Assembly (NCBI RefSeq): GCF_023499215.1
Contig: NZ_JAKHSK010000005.1
Location: forward strand, 124,001 to 188,000
DNA from: Zunongwangia pacifica
GTDB taxonomy: Bacteria; Bacteroidota; Bacteroidia; Flavobacteriales; Flavobacteriaceae
Reading direction: 5' to 3'
Length of the DNA stretch: 64,000 nucleotides
The notes under the pieces were generated by a model. It was not told the DNA's origin, did no database searches, and saw only the letters and a list, made by a program, of their open reading frames with translations. The position numbers and the translations under genes are program-made. Of this stretch, positions 45,649 to 55,174 are shown one piece after another; the first letter of the stretch is position 1, and each line of letters starts with the position of its first letter.

Positions 45649-48600
45649 TTAAAAATTCATGTTTAGACCAACAGAAAATACCGTTGGTACTGGGATTCTA
45701 TTCACATCAGTTCTTTCAGGATCGGAACCTATATAACCATTTGGTGTAAACCATAACAAGTTCTCTCCCTGAAGATAGATCCTAAAGCTCTCTAAAACAC
45801 CAATTTTTTCAATTAGAGTGTCAGAAAGGGAATATCCCAGCTGCGCATTTCTAATCTTGAAATATGAATTGTTACGGAACAAATAATCTGAAGTTCTTAA
45901 ATCATTAAAGGCAAGCGATAAAGATGGAATATCGGTATTGGTATTATTTGGCGTCCATGCGTTAAGTACACCCATTCCGGCATTTTCCCTACCCTGAACA
46001 AAATTGTTCCAGGATATGTAAGGGTCTTGACCAATTCTTCCGGTCACTCCAGATCCAAATACCGAGAAATCCCAGTTCTTATAACCAAGATTTATTCTTA
46101 TACCATATTCCAAATCTGGTAAGGTTGTTCCTATAAAATCACGGTCATCTGTATCTATAACATTATCTCCATTAAGGTCTTTAAATTTGATACCTCCCGG
46201 GCGAGCCCCCACTTGTTCTGGCGAGCTATCTATATCTTCCTGACTTTGGAAGAGACCATCAGATTTATAGCCAAATATCGAAAATTGAGAATGTCCCAAT
46301 ATTGAATTTTGTGCCGTTCCCGGGAATCCTGCCCGTACTTCTTCTGGCAGAAAAGTGATCTCGTCCCTAAAAGAAGAGAAATTAGTTGAAACTGAAAAAG
46401 TAAGTTCATTTTCGAAGGTAGTACTATACGCAAGGGCAAACTCCCATCCCCTGGTTTTGGTTGTTGCACCGTTTAAAACCCGTTGCTGACCTTCCCCAAG
46501 TACTGAGGGAATCGGTGGCGTGGTTAAAATATCTACCGTTTCCCTGGTAAAATAGTCAAAAGAACCACTTAATTTATTATCAAAAAGTCCAAAGTCTACC
46601 CCAAAGTTCCACTCTTTGGTCGTTTCCCATTTAAGATTTGGATTCTCTGCCTGAACAGAAACAAAACCAGAGGGTAAATTTCCTGTATTATTACCATTAA
46701 TATCATAAGCAGTACCTATATTATAGTATTGTTCGAAGAAACCACTGGCATATTGCGAAAGTGTTGAGCCATATCTTGCTTCGTATAGTCCGAATCTGGC
46801 AAGATCGCCAATAGACTGATTCCCCACTTCTCCATAACCTGCTCTTAATTTTAGATTGGTAAGCGTCTCTATTTCATTCAAAAAATCTTCATTACTTATC
46901 CTCCAACCTGCTGTTACGGCAGGAAATACTCCATATCGATTATTCTTTCCGAACCTGGAAGAACCATCTCTACGTACCGTGACAGAAGCCAAATATTTAT
47001 TACTAAAAGAATAATTTATTTTACCGAACTGAGAAAATAATCGGTTACCAGAAGAGTTTCCGTTAGCAGTTCTTGCGCCTGTCCCGGCATCCAATACAAA
47101 ATAAGATTCTTCTTCTACCGCAAAACCTTCAGATCTTGCAAGAACACGGTCAAAATCATTTTTAACGGACTCTACTCCCAGAAGTACCCCAAAGTTATGA
47201 TCTCCTAGTTCCAGTTTATAGTTTAGTGTATTTGTAAAAACAACACTGGTGTATTTATTAGTATCAAAAGTTAGGCTGTTATTAGTTCTGGTAATAAAGC
47301 CGTTATTTACTCGTGGCTCTATATCTTTTCTTTTAAAATCATTAAAGTCTACACCCAAACTAGATCTAAAACTTAGATTTTCTAAAAGATCAGCTTCTAC
47401 ATAAATGTTTCCAAAGAAATTATTTTTCTCCGTATTATCCCACCTGTTCAAATATTGTATTAATACGGGGTTGTTTCTATCTGAATATCCTGCTCCAATA
47501 GGCCCTGCAAAATCACCATTAATATCATATACGGGTATTGTTGGAGCAAGAGATACCGCTAACCCGGGAGTAGGCGCACTTCCCACATCTGGAGATGCCA
47601 GTGTTTCATCTGAAGTTGAGAATTGTGTATTTACTCCAAAACGTACCTTATCATCAAAAAGATTTGCACTTGCATTGATCCTGGCCGTTAAACGGTCGTA
47701 ATTAGTATATTTAAGAATCCCAGTATTTTTAAGGTGCCCAAGATTTACCAGAAATGACGATTTTTCGGAGCTAGCAGAAACAGTTAGCTCATTATTATAA
47801 ACATATCCTGTTTCGTACGTTGCTTCCTGCCAGTCTGTATCTCCTGCCGGAACTGTTTCATCTCCACCAACAAAAGGTCTTACGGTAACACTATTTAGTA
47901 CAGGATTTTGGAAATCATTATTCCAGTCGAAATTATAGATCTCACCATAGCCTGATGCAGGATCGGCGCCATCATTTACAGAAGCCCTCCATAGAACTTC
48001 CCCTCGTTGAACTGAGTTAAGCATATCGTAACGCTGTTGTTTTTCAGATTGTACAGAAAAATTTGAATTGAAGCTTACACTTACTCTTTCTGCGCGCCCG
48101 GCACTATTCTTGGTGGTCACCACAATTACACCATTCCCGGCCCTTGCTCCGTAAAGGGAAGAGGCAGAAGCATCCTTAAGTACCTGGATAGATTCTATAG
48201 CATCTGGATTTATGGAAGAAAAAATTTCCTGCCGCTGTGTAGGGACTCCATCTATTACATAAAGCGGATCATTGTTCCCTAAAGTGGTTATACCTCTAAT
48301 AAGCACCCTGCTACTTGCTCCCGTAGGATCTCCAGATTTTTCCACAAAAAGGCCAGGAACCCTTCCCTGCAGCGCCTGCATAGTATTTCCTGAACTTCTA
48401 CTTTGTCCTTCTATAGGACCTGTTTGAACAACCGTTATAGCACCGGTTACATCTACCTTTCTTTCCCTGGAGTATCCTGTTAATACAACTTCATCCAGTA
48501 AGGCAGAATCTGCCTTTAAGGCTACATCTATTTTTGTATTACCATTTACGGGTATTTCAGTTTCTCTGTATCCAACAAATGTGAAGACCAAAATACCGTC

Positions 48601-48801
48601 TTTAGGAACATTTTTTAAAATGTAATTCCCATCAAAATCGGTAGATGTTCCATTACTTGTTCCTTTTACAAATACTGATGCTCCGGGAAGAAGCATTCCT
48701 TCCTCTGCCGTGGTTACCGTTCCTGATACTTCGATCTCCTGTGCCGAAAGAAAATTCAGCGAGAGCAGGAACATAAAAAATAAAATCGAATTTAATTTCA
48801 T
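45649..48801 (-). CDS. SusC/RagA TonB-dependent receptor of the fructan locus
   Basis: Start taken at 48801 (MKLNSILFFMFLLSLNFLSA), three codons inside the longest frame starting at 48810. A carboxypeptidase-like domain (VSGTVTTAEEGMLLPGASVF), a TonB-box-like region (LDEVVLTGYSRERKVDVTGA), a plug (QVLKDASASSLYGARAGNG) and a beta-barrel follow; there is no STN domain. It should import fructo-oligosaccharides into the periplasm. The start lies 10 bp after the GH32 stop, so GH32, SusC and SusD form one transcript. Confidence 0.93.
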   Translation of the reverse strand: MKLNSILFFMFLLSLNFLSAQEIEVSGTVTTAEEGMLLPGASVFVKGTSNGTSTDFDGNYILKNVPKDGILVFTFVGYRETEIPVNGNTKIDVALKADSALLDEVVLTGYSRERKVDVTGAITVVQTGPIEGQSRSSGNTMQALQGRVPGLFVEKSGDPTGASSRVLIRGITTLGNNDPLYVIDGVPTQRQEIFSSINPDAIESIQVLKDASASSLYGARAGNGVIVVTTKNSAGRAERVSVSFNSNFSVQSEKQQRYDMLNSVQRGEVLWRASVNDGADPASGYGEIYNFDWNNDFQNPVLNSVTVRPFVGGDETVPAGDTDWQEATYETGYVYNNELTVSASSEKSSFLVNLGHLKNTGILKYTNYDRLTARINASANLFDDKVRFGVNTQFSTSDETLASPDVGSAPTPGLAVSLAPTIPVYDINGDFAGPIGAGYSDRNNPVLIQYLNRWDNTEKNNFFGNIYVEADLLENLSFRSSLGVDFNDFKRKDIEPRVNNGFITRTNNSLTFDTNKYTSVVFTNTLNYKLELGDHNFGVLLGVESVKNDFDRVLARSEGFAVEEESYFVLDAGTGARTANGNSSGNRLFSQFGKINYSFSNKYLASVTVRRDGSSRFGKNNRYGVFPAVTAGWRISNEDFLNEIETLTNLKLRAGYGEVGNQSIGDLARFGLYEARYGSTLSQYASGFFEQYYNIGTAYDINGNNTGNLPSGFVSVQAENPNLKWETTKEWNFGVDFGLFDNKLSGSFDYFTRETVDILTTPPIPSVLGEGQQRVLNGATTKTRGWEFALAYSTTFENELTFSVSTNFSSFRDEITFLPEEVRAGFPGTAQNSILGHSQFSIFGYKSDGLFQSQEDIDSSPEQVGARPGGIKFKDLNGDNVIDTDDRDFIGTTLPDLEYGIRINLGYKNWDFSVFGSGVTGRIGQDPYISWNNFVQGRENAGMGVLNAWTPNNTNTDIPSLSLAFNDLRTSDYLFRNNSYFKIRNAQLGYSLSDTLIEKIGVLESFRIYLQGENLLWFTPNGYIGSDPERTDVNRIPVPTVFSVGLNMNF

Positions 48802-48811
48802 AATGTTCATT

Positions 48812-50425
48812 TTAGTTAAATGTTAGTTGGTAGGCTTCTATTTCATTTAGGGTAAACGGGACATCCATTGATTGTACTGAAAGCGTTTCCCAGGGACGAT
48901 TTGGGAAGAAAATTTCTGTCATCACTGTTTTTCCTTCATCAAAGAATAATTCAATAGAAGTTCTATCAATTATGATCGTTCCATCAAGGTTATTAGCCGT
49001 TGAAATTCGTGGTGCTGTTGATATTTCTGAAGCGAATTCTTTAGAGAAATCTGTCTGACCTACTTTAGATCTATTGATAAAAAACTCGTTGTTGGAGTGA
49101 TCATATCCAAAAAGAAGCTCATCTCCTACTAAATTTGAAAGTTTGAATTGGTATGTCGTTTTCTGTAAATCAGAAATTTCAAATCTTATTTCTGCACTGC
49201 TAAGCGCAATTTTTTCAGCATCAATGATCTTGGTTAATCCATCGATCTGAACATTTTGATCTTTATATTTTTTACTACGATAGCTTTGCAACTCTTTTAC
49301 CGGCACTGAGCTAATAAGGTATTTACCATCCATTTTTTCAAGTTTTAGCTCTCTAGCAACAGTCATGGCACTACGCCAGGTTTCTGTAGGTACTTTTTGC
49401 GCATATTCCCAGTTGGACATCCATCCCAAAAACAACGTCCTTCCGTTTTCCTCAGGAATATTAGCCCAGGTGACACCCGCATAATTATCTTTTCCGAAAT
49501 CTATCCAGTACGGGTGATTCGAGTCCAGATTACTCATTTGTTCGACCGGAGTAAATTTTTTCCCGTCAAAATCACCAATAAAATATTGCGTTCCAGATCC
49601 TCCATTATATCCGCCGGGATTAAGACTTTGAATTAGTACCCACTTTACCTCATCGGTACCTTCTACATACATTGGGAAGAAATCTGGGCATTCCCAAACT
49701 CCGCCATGTGCCCCAATACCTTCTCCAAATTCAGATTGACGAGTCCAGTTTTTAAGGTCTTTAGAAGTATAGAATAGTGTTTTGTCTTGCGCAGCCAAAA
49801 CCATAATCCACTGTTGGTGAATGCCATCCCAGGTCACTTTTGGATCCCTAAAATCTTTGATCCCAGGATTTTCAATTACCGGATTCGCCTCATATTTAGT
49901 CCAGGTTTGACCTTCATCCAGACTGTATGCAATGGCCTGGGACTGGTAATCTATAGCTCCTTTTTCTTCTCCTTTTGGATCATGGTAAGTAAACATGGCC
50001 ACAATTGGGGTTTTACCATCTTTACCAAAACCCGACGTATTGTTTTTATCTACTACGGCACTACCAGAGAAAATATATCCTTTCTCATCTGGGTAGATCG
50101 CGATAGGCTGTTCTTTCCAAGAAATCATATCGCTGCTAATGGCATGGCCCCAATGCATAGGTCCCCAAACATTATCATCTGGATAATATTGAAAAAACAA
50201 GTGAAAATACCCGTTAAAGTAAAACATACCGTTAGGGTCGTTCATCCAGTTATTTTTGGGGGTAAAGTGAAAATTAGGCCTGAAATCCTCATCTTTCTGA
50301 ATCTCGACAGTAGTTATTTTTGTTTGATCTTTTATAGGTGCTGCATGCTCTTTGGTTTCTTTACATGACGTAAAAAAACTAACAGGAATGACCATATAGA
50401 CTAGTAAGTAGACTATTTTTTTCAT
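48812..50425 (-). CDS. GH32 fructan hydrolase (levanase/inulinase/fructosidase type) lipoprotein
   Basis: 537 residues. Lipoprotein signal (VSFFTSC, Cys about residue 21). The five-bladed propeller carries the GH32 triad: nucleophile D63 in WMNDPNG, transition-state D194 in DFRDPK and acid/base E245 in WECPDF. A C-terminal beta-sandwich ends with IELFFDEGKTVMTEIFFPNR. GH32 enzymes remove fructose from levan, inulin or sucrose. The lipid anchor suggests it faces the periplasm or cell surface. Sequence alone does not separate endo from exo action or beta-2,6 from beta-2,1 preference. Confidence 0.93.
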   Translation of the reverse strand: MKKIVYLLVYMVIPVSFFTSCKETKEHAAPIKDQTKITTVEIQKDEDFRPNFHFTPKNNWMNDPNGMFYFNGYFHLFFQYYPDDNVWGPMHWGHAISSDMISWKEQPIAIYPDEKGYIFSGSAVVDKNNTSGFGKDGKTPIVAMFTYHDPKGEEKGAIDYQSQAIAYSLDEGQTWTKYEANPVIENPGIKDFRDPKVTWDGIHQQWIMVLAAQDKTLFYTSKDLKNWTRQSEFGEGIGAHGGVWECPDFFPMYVEGTDEVKWVLIQSLNPGGYNGGSGTQYFIGDFDGKKFTPVEQMSNLDSNHPYWIDFGKDNYAGVTWANIPEENGRTLFLGWMSNWEYAQKVPTETWRSAMTVARELKLEKMDGKYLISSVPVKELQSYRSKKYKDQNVQIDGLTKIIDAEKIALSSAEIRFEISDLQKTTYQFKLSNLVGDELLFGYDHSNNEFFINRSKVGQTDFSKEFASEISTAPRISTANNLDGTIIIDRTSIELFFDEGKTVMTEIFFPNRPWETLSVQSMDVPFTLNEIEAYQLTFN

Positions 50426-50451
50426 ATTTGATTCGTTGTTAATTGGTTTAT

Positions 50452-51771
50452 TTATTTGTTTATAGAAAGTTGTTCACTTAGCTCTTCCAGAGATTTCCCT
50501 TTGGTTTCTGGCATCATAAAAATCACAAAGACCAATTGCAGTACCATCATAAAAGCGAAGAAGGCAAATACATATCCAGCACCTATAGTGCTGAAAAGAA
50601 ATGGAATACTTGATGGAATAATTGCTGCGAGTACCCAATGCGTTGAAGAACCAAATGCCTGGCCTGATGCGCGTAAACGGTTTGGAAATATTTCAGAAAT
50701 AAACACCCATATTACCGCTCCCTGACCTATGGCGTGGGATGCTATAAAAAGGAATAGGAAAACCGGAACCCACATTCCTCCCCAATTCAGGAAAAAAGCG
50801 GCAGCTACAAGAGAAAGTGAGATTATATAACCAATAGAGCCATACAGTAAAAGTTGTTTTCTGCCAAGTCGATCTATTAAAAAAACTCCCAGAAGCGTAA
50901 ACAGCAGATTCACCACTCCAATTCCTATACTACTTAATAGTGCCGTGCTTTCCCCTAAACCGGCAGATTCAAATATTCTTGGAGCATAATATAAAAAGGC
51001 ATTTATCCCCGACAGCTGATTAAAAAAAGCGATCAAAAATGCAAGAATCAAAGGAAAACGATACTTTTTCAGAAAGATATTTTCTCCCGTTTTTTCTTTG
51101 GCATCTAACTCCTGTATCTCACGCAACTCCTTTCGAGAATCAAGATGCGGGTTGATCGTTGATAGCACTTTTTCTGCTTCCTCAATTCTTCCTTTGGAAA
51201 TTAGCCACCTTGGGCTTCTAGGAATAAATAGGACAAATAGAATATATAAGAGTGCGGGCAATGCTTCTATACCTATCATCCACCGCCAGGGTTGTGCTCC
51301 GGTATTGCGTAATAAATAGTTGGATAAGAATGCTATCAAAATCCCCAAAACAATATTGAACTGATAAAGAGACACCAGCTTTCCCCTTTTATGGGCTGGT
51401 GAAATCTCAGATACATAAGCAGGCGCAGCAATGGTTGAAGCTCCTACGCCAAGGCCTCCCAGAAAACGAAAAACTGCAAAAGAAATAGGATCATTAACAA
51501 GGCCTGATCCCAAAGCAGATACAAAATATAGTATTCCTATTATGAAAAGAGTATTCTTTCTTCCCCATTTATTGGTAGGAATACCACCAAAGATAGCACC
51601 TACTACAGTCCCCCATAAGGCCATTGCCATCACCACCGATCCATGAAAAGCATCTGAAGTATTCCATAATGCCTGAAGCTGCTTATCGGCTCCTGAAATG
51701 ACTACCGTATCAAAACCAAATAAAAAACCAGCAAGTGCAGCACTTATTGACCAGGTTAGAATTTTATTCAT
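50452..51771 (-). CDS. Sugar:proton symporter, MFS SP family
   Basis: 439 residues, twelve hydrophobic helices. Family signatures are clear: FLFGFDTVVISGAD, RFLGGLGVGASTIAAPAYVSEISPA (here split at GGLGVGAS), PRSPRWLISKGR in the central loop, DRLGRK and the end PETKGKSLEEL. The length and QLSGINAFLYYAPR segment match hexose symporters. As first gene of the minus-strand run MFS-GH32-SusC-SusD it should bring fructose into the cytoplasm for the PfkB kinase. GH32 starts 26 bp later. An inverted repeat at 51940-51980 lies upstream. Confidence 0.92.
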   Translation of the reverse strand: MNKILTWSISAALAGFLFGFDTVVISGADKQLQALWNTSDAFHGSVVMAMALWGTVVGAIFGGIPTNKWGRKNTLFIIGILYFVSALGSGLVNDPISFAVFRFLGGLGVGASTIAAPAYVSEISPAHKRGKLVSLYQFNIVLGILIAFLSNYLLRNTGAQPWRWMIGIEALPALLYILFVLFIPRSPRWLISKGRIEEAEKVLSTINPHLDSRKELREIQELDAKEKTGENIFLKKYRFPLILAFLIAFFNQLSGINAFLYYAPRIFESAGLGESTALLSSIGIGVVNLLFTLLGVFLIDRLGRKQLLLYGSIGYIISLSLVAAAFFLNWGGMWVPVFLFLFIASHAIGQGAVIWVFISEIFPNRLRASGQAFGSSTHWVLAAIIPSSIPFLFSTIGAGYVFAFFAFMMVLQLVFVIFMMPETKGKSLEELSEQLSINK

Positions 51772-51939
51772 AACTTAATTTTTATGTCTAAAAACTAAAG
51801 TATGCTTAAAACCCACCCTTATATTTTAATAATTTCGCAAATGATTTTAATAATGTTAAGGATAAGTAAAATTTAATATAAAAAACTAACAATCAGATAT
51901 TTAAACTGCTTTTAAAAATAAACCGAAAACGATATAGTT

Positions 51940-51980
51940 TTAATTATGATACATAAATTCCAATAATGTATCATAATTAA
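51940..51980. promoter_or_regulatory. Perfect 15-bp inverted repeat upstream of the fructan operon
   Basis: TTAATTATGATACAT (51940-51954) is mirrored by ATGTATCATAATTAA (51966-51980) with an 11-bp spacer. There is no T-run in either direction. It lies 31 bp past the hybrid sensor stop and about 170 bp before the MFS start: a candidate operator for that sensor's AraC domain, or an mRNA 3' hairpin. Confidence 0.5.
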
Positions 51981-52011
51981 AAAACCAACTACAAGGTTTG
52001 AGATTTCATGA

Positions 52012-54738
52012 TTAAGAGGTTTTTAACTCTTTAGGAGAAATACCATATTCCTTCTTAAAAGATGTTGAAAAATATCCCGGGGAGGAATAGCCAACTTCAT
52101 AAGCAATCTCAGAAATATTTAGTTTTGAATTCTGGAGTAAATTTTTTGCTTTTTTAAGGCGTAGCGAATTAATGTACTCATTAACACTCACACCTAACAG
52201 GGCTTTTACTTTTCTATACAATTGCACTCGGGAGATCTCTAAACTACATGCAAGATCTTCTACAGTAAAGCCTGAATTCTTAAGGTTAGCATCAATGAGG
52301 GCATTAAGCTCTTTAAGAAAAAATTGCTCGGCACCGGCAAAGTTCTCGCCATTCACTTTATCTATACGGTTGGTATAATAATATCGCAGTTTTTCCCGAT
52401 TAAATAATGCCGATTTAATGGACTCCATTAAGATCTGATTATTGAAAGGCTTAGTAATATAAGTATCTGCCCCTGCTTTTAAGGCTTTAAGCCTCGATTC
52501 CTTATCACTTAAAGCAGTTAAAATTATAGTAGGAATATGGGAAGTTCGCAGATCGTTCTTTAACTCCCGGCATATCTGAAATCCATCTTTATCTGGCAGG
52601 TTAATATCACATATCATCACATCTGGAATAACTTCAAGGGCTTTTTCAACACCATCCACGCCGTCAGAAACATAAACCTTATATTCTGAGCTTAATTTTT
52701 TCTGAAGCAAAAAGGAGAGTTCAAGATTGTCTTCAATGATCAATACCGATTCCGCATTTTCCCTTAAGTTTTTATTACCATCTATCTCTTCAGGAACTAG
52801 ATTCTCCACCCGGTTCCTCTCATAAGAGGTATCCATTCCCTTTTGAACTTCAGAAATAACATACTCTTTTAAATGAACATTACCTTTTAATAGCGAAATT
52901 TTAAATTCGGCTCCCTGGTTGGAAGAAACACTAATATTCCCTTTATGCAATTCCACAAACTGGCGTGTAATATAAAGCCCAATACCAGAACTGGGCCTGG
53001 TATTGTTACTAGCCTGCATGTACGGATCGAAAATACTTTGAAATTCTTCTTTCGGAATCCCTATACCGGAGTCTTTAAACAAAATTTCAATTTTTTCTTC
53101 TTTCTCTTCTATTGTAATATGAACTTTTCCATTTTTAGGAGTAAACTTAAAGGCATTAGAAAGGATATTAAAAAAGACTTTATCCATCATTTCCCTATCT
53201 AGATAAAGCTCAAGATTTTCGCTTTTATAGGAAAATTTAAGCTCAATAGATTTTTTAAGCGCTTCACTTTTGAAATTATCAACTATATTTTTAAGAAAAG
53301 GAACAATTTTGGTTTTTGTAACCCTTAAATCGAAACTGCCATTTTCGATTTTCCTGAAATCCAACAGCTCGTTAATAAGACGTAGCAATCTTTTGGAATT
53401 ATTTATGATAAGATTGGTCTCATAAGAGATTTCCTGAGATTCTTTTGAAGGACGTTCGGCTATTGAATCAATTGAACTGGTAATAAGCGTTAATGGTGTT
53501 TTGAATTCATGCGACAAGGCTGTGAAAAAATTGATCTTACTTTCATTAGAAAGCTTCAATTTTTCTGCGAACTCCTCAATTTTATTTCGCTGCGCTCGTA
53601 TCTCTGTATTACTCGATTCCAGATTTCTTTTATGCTTCCTAAGCTTAACAACCAGATAAATACTCCATACACTTAGTATTAAAAGCAGGACTAATAAAAA
53701 TATCATTAACTGGATAAGCTTTGATTGCGAATTGTAGGTATTAATTTGTTTATCGATTACTTCCTGTTGGTGCTCAATATCATTCTGCTGTTGGTTCATT
53801 TTATCGAACTGGTTCTTCATGATCCCAACATTTACAGAATCTATAATAACCGTCTTCAGTATATTATTCTTTTCAATACTTTCATGGCTCATCAACTCTT
53901 CAGCTAATTTTATAGCTTCCATACCGCCGGTAGGATAAAGGACTGTGGCCGATAGAATACGATCTTTCACTAACTGAATTCCTCCATTAGGGCCAAAAAG
54001 TCCGTCTACTCCAATAATATGGATATCATCTTCCAGAGATTTCTCTTTTACCACCTCCCAGGCTCCCAGGGCCATTCGGTCATTATGTGCAAAAATGTAC
54101 TTTGGGATTTCGGTGGAATCTAAAAGCTTTGATAATTCCTCTTTTATGGAAGCTTTTTCCCAATCGCCTTTAATGATATGAGATATGGTTAAATTAGGAA
54201 TCTGATTTATCGCCTTTCTAAAGCCTTCACTTCTTTCATGGGCAGGCGAAGATCCTTCCTGACCGGTAATTTCTATGATTTCAGCGGGTTCACCTGAATG
54301 GGAAATGATATATTTTGCGGCATTGCGTCCCACTTCTACATTATTTGCACCAATATAAGCTGTAAAATTGCTCCCATCTATTTTTCTATCGATAACAATA
54401 GTTGGGATGCCTGCATCCATCGCCTTTTCTATAACAGTAGTAATGGGATTAGACTGGATAGGAGACACAATAAGCACATCTACATCGTCTTTAATAAATC
54501 CTTCTATCTGCTTAACCTGTTGGGCAACACTGTTTTCAGCATCCTTAATTTCAAGAACAATTTCTGGGTGAAGCGAAGCTTCCAGTTGCATGGATTTATT
54601 CATCTCACGGCGCCAATTGTCTGTTGTCATCGCTTGCGAAAAACCAATTCTATAGTTCTCCTCACTATGTTGTTGATTGCACGAAAGGAATAAGAGGAAA
54701 AAAATGGTAAGAAAAAAAAACTTAATTAAAGGCTTCAT
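52012..54738 (-). CDS. Hybrid two-component system with LacI-type periplasmic sugar-binding sensor
   Basis: 908 residues, all parts in one chain: lipobox-like signal (FLLFLSCNQQ), periplasmic-binding domain of the ribose/LacI type (about 30-315; IGFSQAMTTDNWRREM, VIDRKIDGSNFTAYIGANN), a transmembrane helix near 345, HisKA with His about residue 410 (FFTALSHEFKTPLTLI), HATPase, receiver with D about 711 (MICDINLPDKDG), and an AraC helix-turn-helix (LNISEIAYEVGYSSPGYFS). This matches the fructose-sensing regulator BT1754 of the Bacteroides levan locus in architecture. It probably activates the fructan operon on binding fructose. Confidence 0.92.
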   Translation of the reverse strand: MKPLIKFFFLTIFFLLFLSCNQQHSEENYRIGFSQAMTTDNWRREMNKSMQLEASLHPEIVLEIKDAENSVAQQVKQIEGFIKDDVDVLIVSPIQSNPITTVIEKAMDAGIPTIVIDRKIDGSNFTAYIGANNVEVGRNAAKYIISHSGEPAEIIEITGQEGSSPAHERSEGFRKAINQIPNLTISHIIKGDWEKASIKEELSKLLDSTEIPKYIFAHNDRMALGAWEVVKEKSLEDDIHIIGVDGLFGPNGGIQLVKDRILSATVLYPTGGMEAIKLAEELMSHESIEKNNILKTVIIDSVNVGIMKNQFDKMNQQQNDIEHQQEVIDKQINTYNSQSKLIQLMIFLLVLLLILSVWSIYLVVKLRKHKRNLESSNTEIRAQRNKIEEFAEKLKLSNESKINFFTALSHEFKTPLTLITSSIDSIAERPSKESQEISYETNLIINNSKRLLRLINELLDFRKIENGSFDLRVTKTKIVPFLKNIVDNFKSEALKKSIELKFSYKSENLELYLDREMMDKVFFNILSNAFKFTPKNGKVHITIEEKEEKIEILFKDSGIGIPKEEFQSIFDPYMQASNNTRPSSGIGLYITRQFVELHKGNISVSSNQGAEFKISLLKGNVHLKEYVISEVQKGMDTSYERNRVENLVPEEIDGNKNLRENAESVLIIEDNLELSFLLQKKLSSEYKVYVSDGVDGVEKALEVIPDVMICDINLPDKDGFQICRELKNDLRTSHIPTIILTALSDKESRLKALKAGADTYITKPFNNQILMESIKSALFNREKLRYYYTNRIDKVNGENFAGAEQFFLKELNALIDANLKNSGFTVEDLACSLEISRVQLYRKVKALLGVSVNEYINSLRLKKAKNLLQNSKLNISEIAYEVGYSSPGYFSTSFKKEYGISPKELKTS

Positions 54739-54881
54739 TGATTAGTAGTTAACAAGCTTCTAAAATAAAATTTAAAAATTGTTTAACAACAAAAAGCACT
54801 GTCTAATTGATTTCTCTATAAATTAATCACAATTTTTGCTTAAACACAACTTGTAGGATTGATCATTGTTAACAAAAAAAC

Positions 54882-54917
54882 AAAGCCCCGTTATCATTAC
54901 GATACGGGGCTTTTTAG
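54882..54917. terminator. Terminator of tRNA-Ser, near-identical to 42756-42790
   Basis: AAAGCCCCGT pairs with ACGGGGCTTT, with T-runs on both sides (minus strand GTTTTTTTG). It directly follows the tRNA 3' end on the minus strand. It matches the hairpin at 42756-42790 except for one substitution and one extra G. Confidence 0.85.
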
Positions 54918-55002
54918 CGGAGAAAGAGGGATTCGAACCCCCGGAGGTGTGACCCTCAACGGTTTTCAAGACCGCCGCATTCGACCACTCTGCCATTTCT
55001 CC
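54918..55002 (-). tRNA. tRNA-Ser (anticodon TGA)
   Basis: On the minus strand: acceptor GGAGAAA with TTTCTCC and discriminator G, D-arm GGCAGAGTGGTCGAATGCGG (20 nt), anticodon stem-loop CGGTCTTGAAAACCG with TGA at 34-36, a class II variable arm (TTGAGGGTCACACCTCC) and T-arm GGGGGTTCGAATCCCTC. 85 nt; CCA is not encoded. Confidence 0.95.
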
Positions 55003-55174
55003 TTAGCGGATGCAAATATAGAAAGCTTTTTCATTTCTACACAATAAAAATTCAATAATTTTTTATCGATTTTTTAGGACACTGATATTCAATAAAAAAC
55101 AATGCTGTTTTTGTAGAATATTCATATACCTTTCGCCTTTTCGTTACATTTACAATTCAAAAATTAACAAGATC

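Noticed and set aside
54859-55047. 62-codon frame on the plus strand
   Set aside because: It covers the tRNA-Ser gene and its terminator in antisense.
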